This document shows, in pieces, positions 55,665 to 64,000 of a DNA stretch of 64,000 nt (positions are counted from its first letter, which is position 1; each line of letters starts with the position of its first letter). Made by a program: the position numbers and the translations under genes. Under the pieces are notes generated by a model. It had not been told where the DNA came from and made no database searches. It saw nothing but the letters and a program-made list of their open reading frames with translations. Source of the DNA: Pomphorhynchus laevis (Eukaryota; Acanthocephala; Palaeacanthocephala; Echinorhynchida; Pomphorhynchidae); NCBI GenBank assembly GCA_012934845.2, contig WNNJ02002473.1, forward strand, positions 53,634 to 117,633, written 5' to 3'.

Positions 55665-58075
55665 GTACTTGAGTTTTTCCCATTCAATGACAGATGCTGG
55701 GCCTGTTAGAGAGCCCACCTAGCTCTCTTCAGGATACGTTTAAGTATATCCAGGTCAGATTTCGCCGACCGATTCACCGTAATATCAATCCCCAGATATT
55801 TTACTCGACTCGTGAAGATGGGAAGTGGTTGTGGCTGCAAAATTAAGGAGAGTGCAAAGAGTGCTAGCCTCTTAAGCTTCTTTTTGGTGGCAGGGGCGCC
55901 ATGAAAGACTACCACCGGCGATTTATTGGAGTTTAAAATAAGATGGATGTGGGTAACTGATCTTTTAATCTTCAAAAAGAAACGGATGATGTCAGAGACT
56001 ACATCTCTGCACCTACGTCCAGAAAACTGAGATGTTGTATCATCAACATATACCATGATATGAGGATCACGTTTAAAAGATTTGAAGAGAACAATGGCGG
56101 CAGCAAGATAAAATATAGGAGAAAGTGGGGAGCCTTGAAGCACACCTGTAATAAGGTAGAACTGACGTGCATCAGGGATGTCTTCATAATAAAACTGTTT
56201 GTCCTTTTTTAATATCTTCCGGAATGAAGCCTGAGAGGGAAGAAGACTAGCAATACTCTTCATATCCCTACTCAGCTGAGTCTATATCTATAACTCCAGT
56301 ATTTATTCGAGAGAACCTGCCTGACGGAAATAGAGAGATTAGGAAGGTGTAGCATTTTAGTTAGGACCCTGAGTTTTTTCGGAGTGGGTCTGTAAATGCG
56401 ACCTTTGCAGGTAGTCGAAAGGATCGCGGTAGCTTGCGAAGAGAAGTAGGAATTTAATTCGATCAAACTCTCATTCTCTATCCTAGGGAAGATTTGGAGA
56501 GCTGCCTGAAAGAAGGCCACTCTAATTGGAGCAAAGTGAAACCTGCTTTTAAGCAACGTATTTTCCTCTAGGCGCCAGCGTATTAGGTCATGAGATGTGG
56601 TCAGTTGGTGGCGCGACTGCTGAGTGCAGATGGGCTTTAACAACCACGTCCTATGTAGCAGTAAAATGTCGAGTAGTGAGTTTGTTGTTGAGCAATGAAA
56701 AGTAGGGGTCGGTGGTTTGTGAATAAATTAACGGTTCCTGGCTCTGCAGAGTTCTGCATTAATTCAGCGACCAGTTCTGTCGTTGAAGTCCTCGAGTAAC
56801 ATGTCGCAGCCACTACCTAAAAAACGGTCAATAGGTCACGGTTCTTCTGAATCTCTCCCAGCCGGATGTAGATATTGGCTAGGCTGATGCGTTTACCTTT
56901 CTTGACAAGTGCTATAACTAAACAAGACATGGTTGGACACGAAAAATTCAATAAAACTGAGGACTTTAAGGAGCTCTTAACCAGGACTAAAAGATTTTGA
57001 GATGAAGAGTAGTGGGGAGGGTATATGTACGGTGTGAAGTGTGTGTAAATATGCTTTGGGAATAATCGAGTAATGTCCTGGGGTAGACGGATAAACCGCG
57101 AATCCTGAAGGACTATAATATCTCCATCTCTACTAGATAGAAGCCTAGGGCGGAAGCACCTCCTAAATTCCACTGAAAGAAAATTCAGTGAAAAAGGCTC
57201 TTGAGTAGTTCCCATTGCTTTAGTGATACCGGAGTAGGCGTCCACCTAGCCGGAACCAGAGGAGGAAAGGTAGCCGTTTCCGCCTCCGGTCACGACAGGT
57301 GATGCCACTTGCCCACGGGCATCGCCTTGATTTCCCTTTGAGGTAGTCGCTAATTTCCATAGTTAATTTTTCATCGCCAGCTTGAGAGAAGCTAAGCTCT
57401 GTAACGAACCAGACCTCTTCTTCGATTTTGTGCCTTTTTTGGTAGTGGTCTTGGCGGATGAAGTAGGGTGCAAAATCTCATTGAACTTAAACACCAGACC
57501 CTGAATCGTTCCTTTCTTCTGAGCCATAGCAGTTTGATGCTTGGTATCAATAAGTTAAAGGATATCTATGTCGATCAATTTGTTGCCATTTTTTTCCTGT
57601 GATGAGAAGTATGCTCTTAACATGATAGTCGCTTTCAAGGTCAATAATATCTGCATCAGAAAGAAATGTTGGAATGTTGGAAATTTTTAGAGTTGCTTGT
57701 ATCGGTCTATACGAGACCGAACCTAAATCAGTAATGTTTTTTGAAGAAGTCTAAGTATTCATTTGCCAAAACAGAGGAGCAGAAGGGTATTCTGATCCCT
57801 GTTTACAAGTATTTTATAGAATTGAAGATCACTTTTCCTTTATACTGCTCCGCCATTTTTTAGAAACGTGTCAAATAATTTATTCCTTTCTAATTGCATC
57901 AGTAAATCAATACAGATAAGATTTGCCAATTTTAAGACATGGGAGAGCACCCCCTTCTTGCTAGAGTCAAAATTAGAAAACAAAACTGCACTTACCTTGA
58001 GTTAAGCATGTGTGTTTTCAGAAATTTGCATTTTCGAGAGTTCCTTTGATGTTCCGATGTTGCTTGTCATTCCGT
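55665..58075 (-). mobile_element. LINE family C, copy C8 (internally deleted, 3'-truncated)
   Basis: On the minus strand it has ORF1 traces (58075-57290), the ORF2 start MGTTQEPFSLNFLSVEFRRC at 57212, and endonuclease pieces with VLQDSRFIRLPQDI (catalytic Glu reads Asp). The linker is at 56643-56272. An internal deletion of roughly 900 bp joins SQASFRKILKK to KQFYYEDIPDARQFY. RT motifs after it are GVLQGSPLSPIFY and MVYVDDTTSQFSG (YADD reads YVDD). It stops at about 55665, before the family's C-terminal domain ends. It is far from the main nest and quite decayed. Confidence 0.8.
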
Positions 58076-59459
58076 TCAAGCATGAGGTGCAAATAATCAT
58101 ACTGTATATTTGATCTTTCCAGCATGAACAGTAATTAAACAATTATTTAAGAAATTCCTTATTATTAGTAATTAAAAATACATAGAACATTTGTAGTTTT
58201 TTGGAATCATGCCGGTTCTGATCATATATACATCACGTTGCAGCCTCTATTAAATCTTCATTATAAATAGTCAATTACGCTTGGATAGTTCCTAACTCAT
58301 TTCCAATATTACAAAAGTCTGCGCGTATCTCGATGAACTTAAATTTTGGAAAACATAGTCACATTAGAGATAACAAATGTGAGCACATCCGTCAGCGTAA
58401 TTAAGAATGTTTTTTATTTTGATATCAATCCTGTATTTAAAAATACAGGATGTTTATATGTACGAGACGTTAGATGGTAAAATAATCTAAGATCCAGAAT
58501 TATTAGCATGGATCACGTGCTAGAGATAATTAAAGAAGCATCACCGTGAGTGCTGTGATAATCAGGACCACACCAGTGATGCAATTCCTTTGCTTTTAAG
58601 TGATCAAGTTCATCGATGCGTCAGCAAACTCACATCATTCATCATGCATATGAAAAAATATAAATATTAATAAGCCCAACGCGAAAGAATGACGAATGCC
58701 GTTTCGTCATCACTATGACTCTTCAGTGCCAGTTCCCTCCCACTGCTGGATGCAGAGGAGGACTCCTCTGCATCTAGAGGAGTATATGATTACTAAAGGC
58801 CAGTGCCAGTTCCCTCCCACTGCATCCAGAGGCTTATATGATTACTAAAAATTCATGCGGAATGGTATCATCGTTTGAGAAATATTATTAAATAGAACTT
58901 TAGAATAAATTGAACTTCATTAACATTGTGTATTAATAATGTAGCTAAAGGATGTCTACCTTAATTTTAATTGAATCTGTTTTTACATAAAATTATTTCG
59001 ATATTTTCTTATTCCTCGAACTATTTTATCGGAAATACAACACTTATTTTGATCGAATTTCTCTTCGTAAATATTCTATTTATACTACAGATATAATAGC
59101 CAGATTGCTCGTTTGACCGCTCACAGATAACTACAATAGAAAAATATCAAAATAGAAAAGCACACAAAGTTAAGATTAACACTGGCCTAGTATTAAACAT
59201 TTCAAAGTGCTCACGCACACGGTTCAGAGTGTCTTTCTTCTTATTTGTACAGTGTCAGATCCTATATAATTGTTTCGACTGATGAAGTTCGTGATTTTCT
59301 CATACATATGCAATTTACACAAAAAACTATACGGACATTGATAGACTTGCAGTTCCGAAATAAAGATGATTTATCTGATTAAAACCGTTTTTGTCACTAT
59401 ATACACTGTGTTTTGTTCGGTTATACAACGACCTAGTTCAACCTCACATCGAACATTGG
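58076..59459. other. Intergenic stretch with a small tandem duplication
   Basis: CAGTGCCAGTTCCCTCCCAC occurs at about 58727 and again near 58802. Each copy is followed by TGCATC(T/C)AGAGG and TATATGATTACTAAA, so it is a tandem duplication of about 75 bp with an internal GAGGAGGACTCCTC foldback. The sequence CATGCCGGTTCTGATCATAT at 58208 resembles 51619. No gene is visible. Confidence 0.5.
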
Positions 59460-59649
59460 GCATTTAAGCGTCGTTCCTTTTCACGATAGGCGATATGAGA
59501 TACTTGGAGACAATTCTACGGAATGGCAGCAAACTCATGCGACGAGGTAAAATGATGAGCAATAATGATCGATTAACATTGATGGGTATGATATCAGTGA
59601 AAACAAGACTACTCGTTCTGAATCTTCTCGCGATGTGACATACATCTCT

Positions 59650-60470
59650 TAATTCCTCACTAACATCTTCGTACCGCCCTATATCACTTCTACCAACCAT
59701 CTATAAAGTGTGTCTCGTTTTTGAGCAAGTTAATACAAATCTCTTTTATTTAACTTATTTCCTCCATTCCGTGCAACTATTCGCTATAATCACTTTACTT
59801 AAATTGCCTGTCTTAAAGTTTATAACGACTTACTCATATCGCGTGATTAAAAATTATTTAGTGCCATAGTTTATCTTGATCTATGATCTGCTTTTGACAT
59901 CGTCGATCACTCAATTCTTCTTCATCGCCTTCGTCATTATTATGGCTTCTCTTTACCCACTGTATCATGGTTTTCTTCATATCTATCAAACCGTACATTT
60001 CGCGTATATTCTAACTCTTCTCTCTCATCCTTCGTCCATTCCGTCCGGTGTTTTACAAGGCTCCGTATTAGGTCCTATACTTTTCTCTCTTCTTCTTGGT
60101 GATTTGTCTTCGATTTCTCATAAATTTAACTTCCATGTTATGCAATATGCTGATGACATTCTCATCTATGCTCATGCACCTGTTTATCGTATTCACGATC
60201 TTAGTGTTTCCGCTTCGGACTGTCTTGTCTCAATTTCCAATCATCTTTCTTCCCTTCGCCTTTCTCTGAATCCTGATAAATCCACAATTATGTGGATCCT
60301 ACCTAGACGCCTACCTATGGCTTCTCTTTACCCACTGTAGGTTGGTTTTATTGTTATATATCAAACCATACATTTTTCGTCTGTTCTAACTCTTATCTTT
60401 CACATCCTTCTTCCATCTAGTCCGGTGTTCCTCAAGGCTCCGTATTAGGGCCTATGCTTTTAGGGTCTAA
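59650..60470 (+). mobile_element. LINE family A, chimeric short copy
   Basis: The sequence tracks the 46224-48400 copy from TSSYRPISLL (about 59668) through SVLGPILFSLLLGDLSSISH, MQYADDILIYAHAPVYRIHD and STIMWILPR at 60300. It then jumps back and repeats the segment MASLYPL... through TCCGTATTAGGGCCTATGCT (60312-60465), which also occurs at 59942-60083. The 3' end signature is missing. Stops and shifts are present upstream of 59876. Confidence 0.75.
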
Positions 60471-60552
60471 TATTTATTAATTAATTATTTTATCAATAAT
60501 TAATAAATAATTATTGATAAAATATAAAAAATTTAAGTTTACACTGAGAACA

Positions 60553-60775
60553 TTATTGAAAACGTTGTTCGAGAGATTGGTCCTCGCTCGATTCAAAGGG
60601 CAGTGGGCGTTTTCGCGTATCGCCGAGTTTATTCGTTGGATCAACCACGAGCGAGCCCGGCCGTCTCAGGTTAAACGAATAAGTTCCAATCGCATTCAAG
60701 TGCTTCGTTGCGGCAGGACCGAACGTTCCGAGCGTTTCAACCGCAAAGGGTGTGAACAAGTATAAACGCTCGTCG
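60553..60775 (-). mobile_element. Possible LINE ORF2 C-terminal fragment (GC-rich island)
   Basis: The minus strand reads LYLFTPFAVETLGTFGPAAT, then KHLNAIGTYSFNLRRPG and DPTNKLGDTRKRPLPFE. The opening resembles the 'F.PFAVETLG.WG..A' segment found at the end of ORF2 in some LINEs. That resemblance is from memory. The 220-bp island is markedly GC-richer than the AT sequence on both sides, which suggests a separate, fairly recent origin. A host exon or transferred sequence is not excluded. Confidence 0.35.
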
Positions 60776-60779
60776 CTTA

Positions 60780-61620
60780 ATAATATTTTTTATTATTTTA
60801 ATAATAATTTTACATTGACAAAGTTTTCCTCAAATAGGCCTCAATTTTGGATATTTATCAACCTCTTATACATACTGGACAAAGTAGGCTCTAAATGGTT
60901 GAACTGTAAGATCTTAGTGTCATGAGATATCAAACATTTTAATAGGAGAAATTTATTAAATCATTTTAATAATTTTTCATAATATTTCATAACATTAAAT
61001 TAGAAATATGTCCATCCTGATCTGTATTTTAATTTTAATTAATATTTAATGAATATTATAATATATTCTTAAAAAATATTTTAGTATGAAGATATAAAAA
61101 ATATTTTTGTAATTCTTTTACATTTCTTATCCTTTAATTCACTTTAAATTTCTAAAGGGACTGTTTTATTGTATTTTTGGAGAAATGTTGAATTGTATTA
61201 TTTAATAATAAGGATTTTTTAATGTATTATTAAATGTAAATATGTGTATTGAATAGCTAGAATTCTATTTGAATTCGTTTATGCCATTGCCGTTTTTGTT
61301 TGTTGCATAATTTTTAATTTCATGCATTCAACTTTTATTTATAAAAAGAAAACGAATAATTAAAATAGGAACGATACAAGCTGGGTCGAGAGATTAATGT
61401 CAAATTTGAATAAAAAATTGAATTGAATATCAAATTTGATATAAAAGAAAAACAAGCACTTGTGATTTCGTCATTTGTAGGTGTTTGAATCTATGTTTCT
61501 TCCACATCAATTTGTTGTTATTAAAACTCCGTTGTCAGGCAGTTATTTTGTTCGCAGATGGGAGATATCAAAAACGGAGCAAAATTCGATATCTACACGG
61601 TAACAGTTTTTGTGACAAGT
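60780..61620. other. AT-rich intergenic stretch
   Basis: No gene or element was seen. Low-complexity TTAATAATAATTTT runs predominate. Confidence 0.4.
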
Positions 61621-61628
61621 TCTTCTAA

Positions 61629-61769
61629 ATGCAGACGACGGTGCTTGCTGCTGCGATAATGTTCTGTTTGCATTTTGACAATGCTCATGCCGATTTTGTA
61701 GTTTGCATTCTGCGATATATAGAATCCGGGTTTCTATTGATAACGATTATGTGCAGGACGCAGCAGTAA
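61629..61769 (+). CDS. Small open frame with a signal-peptide-like start (tentative)
   Basis: There are 46 codons from ATG 61629 to TAA 61767-61769. Residues 1-21 (MQTTVLAAAIMFCLHFDNAHA) have the form of a secretory signal with an A-x-A cleavage site. The remaining 25 residues (starting DFVVCILRYIES) are hydrophobic with two cysteines. No family is recognised. A frame this short can arise by chance, and no splice signals extend it clearly. It lies about 1.4 kb upstream of GAPDH on the same strand. Confidence 0.2.
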   Translation: MQTTVLAAAIMFCLHFDNAHADFVVCILRYIESGFLLITIMCRTQQ

Positions 61770-62214
61770 AGCGACGCTTAATACACAAGTGTGGATGTGC
61801 CATAAAAAAGTTCAAATAGGAGATACATCTGCTTAAGTGTAGAAATGTGATCTTTCGGTGTGTTTCTTATGTAAAGTAGCTGCAATATAAAGCGTAAAAG
61901 TTATTGCTCATTGCAGTAATGTCAAGATGATTGTGTGCAGCCAAGAATAGCAGAAGCTTTGATTACGCAGCGATATGTCTGTATACTTGCATCGATAAAT
62001 CTTACATAACTAGAAAGATCGTAGCTGTAGAAAGATTGTAGCTGCATTCCAAGAAGATTTCTTTAAAAGCACTAAAATTTACAGATTGAGAAACAAATCT
62101 GCAATAGGATTCGTTTAAAACGTACCTTACAAAATTCGTATTTGGACATTTCCTAAGGTTATTATCTGCTTAAGGTGTGACGTTCATGATGCATCCTTTG
62201 GAGATAACAGTTAA

Positions 62215-62830
62215 AGATGTAGTTTAAGATGTAAAGTTGCCGCAATGTATGTGAACGGTCACTTTTCCTTTTAAGATGTTAACAGTTCAAGATGGTACGT
62301 TGCAACAATATATTTGAATAGTCATCCTTTGGAGATGTAAACCGTTCAAATGTAACATTTTTGACAATTTATTTGGAGAGTCACTTATCTAATCGTTTGG
62401 AGATATTTGTTTAAGATGACGTTGCCTAACGGTATTTGAAGCCAGCAAGGGATTTAAACGGTCACTTTTCCGTTTGAGACATTAGCTGTTCAATATGTGA
62501 CATTGCGGCAAGGGATTTAAACGGTCACTTTTCCGTTTGAGACATTAGCTGTTCAATATGTGACATTGCGGCAAGGTATTTAAACGGTCACTTTTCCGTT
62601 TGAGACATTAGCTGTTCAATATGTGACATTGCGGCAAGGTATTTAAATGGTCACTTATTATTTTAAGATGTTAACAGTTCAAGATGGTACGTTGCAACAA
62701 GGTATTTGAACAGTTATTTATCCTTTGAAGATGTAAACAGTATTTCTGTCAAAAACAAAAATTGTTTTTGGACAGTCAAAGTTTTTGGACAGTCACTTAT
62801 CTAATCGTTTGGAGGTATCAACTGTTCAAA
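62215..62830 (+). repeat. Tandem array upstream of GAPDH, 63-bp period
   Basis: Units beginning (G/A)GCAAGG(G/T)ATTTAAA occur at 62444, 62507, 62570 and 62633, exactly 63 bp apart. Three full units are almost identical (ATTAGCTGTTCAATATGTGAC in each). Diverged relatives flank them: AAGATG...AACAGTTCAAGATGG at 62270 and 62665, and variants with GTCACTTATCTAATCGTTTGG at 62385 and 62800. The array ends about 380 bp before the GAPDH start codon. Confidence 0.9.
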
Positions 62831-63366
<536 letters not shown>

Positions 63367-63644
63367 TAATACATTATATAATAATATATTAATATAATAT
63401 ATTCATATTATTGTAAAATTATATATTTTAAAATTATAATAACAATTTTTTGTTATATAACTCATTATATATATTATTGTATTTTTGTAAAATCAGTACT
63501 TTATAGAATATTCCAATCATTTAAAACTACAAATATAAAACAATTATTTAAAAAATATATTAAATATTAAATAATAATTTTAAATGTAGATGCTGCGAAA
63601 TACATTAAATTTTGACAATATTAATATATTAATAATATATTAAT

Positions 63645-63965
63645 AAGATGTTAACAGTTCAAGATGGTACGTTGCAACAATATATTTGAATGGTCACCCT
63701 TTGAAGATGTAAACCGTTCAAATGTAACATTTTTGACAGTCACTTATCTAATCGTTTGGAGATATTTGTTTAAGATGACGTTGCCTAACGGTATTTGAAG
63801 CCAGCAATGGATTTAAACGGTCACTTTTCCGTTTGAGACATTAGCTGTTCAATATGTGACATTGCGGCAAGGTATTTAAATGGTCACTTATTATTTTAAG
63901 ATGTTAACAGTTCAAGATGGTACGTTGCAACAATATATTTGAATAGTCATCTCTTGGAGATGTAA
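63645..63965 (+). repeat. GAPDH intron 1 copy of the upstream array
   Basis: The block repeats, in order, the segments AACAGTTCAAGATGGTACG (63651), TAATCGTTTGGAGATATTTG (63748), GCCTAACGGTATTTGAAGCC (63782), one 63-bp-type unit and a final AACAGTTCAAGATGG segment (63906). It matches 62270-62750 except that only one of the four 63-bp units is present. It lies 315 bp into the intron. Confidence 0.85.
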
Positions 63966-64000
63966 ATAATATTATAAATAAGTTATTATATTTAATATTT

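Noticed and set aside
59460-59640. Minus-strand frame ending RRIVSKYLISPIVKRNDA as a LINE terminus
   Set aside because: It faintly resembles the end of LINE ORF2 proteins, but half of the frame is antisense to a family A copy and no RT box is nearby.
60553-60775. Ribosomal RNA gene fragment
   Set aside because: The GC-rich island first looked like rRNA, but I could not match it to conserved 18S or 28S segments, whereas the minus strand gives a plausible protein reading.
62444-62696. CRISPR-like array
   Set aside because: The 63-bp units are contiguous, with no unique spacers, in a eukaryotic context next to GAPDH. It is a plain tandem repeat.

Overview
This is an AT-rich eukaryotic window from an invertebrate. 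Two host genes can be recognised. One is a serine/arginine-rich (SR-type) RNA-binding protein on the minus strand, with coding exons at 12198-12405 and 4430-5079. The other is the first coding exon of glyceraldehyde-3-phosphate dehydrogenase (GAPDH) at 63211-63330 on the plus strand. A probable exon of an unrecognised host gene reads out of the left edge (1-226, minus). Introns, consensus GT/AG sites and many APE-type LINEs fit an arthropod best, but the sequence does not fix the species.

Almost everything else is transposable-element debris. The region from 13.6 to 40.6 kb is a nest of one LINE family, called family C here, with eight copies or fragments in both orientations; a ninth lies at 55.7-58.1 kb. 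Family C has a gag-like ORF1 with CCHC zinc knuckles. About 34 nt downstream lies ORF2, with an apurinic endonuclease and a YADD reverse transcriptase but no visible RNase H. The copy at 36437-40440 has an uninterrupted 824-codon ORF2 and a single visible frameshift in ORF1. The copy at 28119-31983 has an open ORF1 and a broken ORF2. A hAT DNA transposon remnant (about 32000-33969) and Penelope-like reverse-transcriptase fossils lie in and around the nest.

From 41.8 to 60.8 kb the window holds several other LINE families. Family A (RT motif YADD in a serine/leucine-rich context, 3' end in ATTT/ATT repeats) has copies at 605-1583, 41790-42272, 46224-48400, 50465-50690 and 59650-60470. Families B, D, E, F and G are single decayed copies. 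The family A copy at 46224-48400 sits inside family B, splitting its RT gene in two.

The left 12 kb is mostly the 7.1-kb intron of the SR gene and its downstream flank. It is rich in AT, in duplicated blocks and in two strong hairpins. The right end carries a 63-bp tandem array just upstream of GAPDH, and a related array lies inside GAPDH intron 1. I found no convincing new multi-gene system. The most unusual items are the family C nest with its near-intact member, several template-switch or chimeric LINE structures, and the repeats that bracket GAPDH exon 1.
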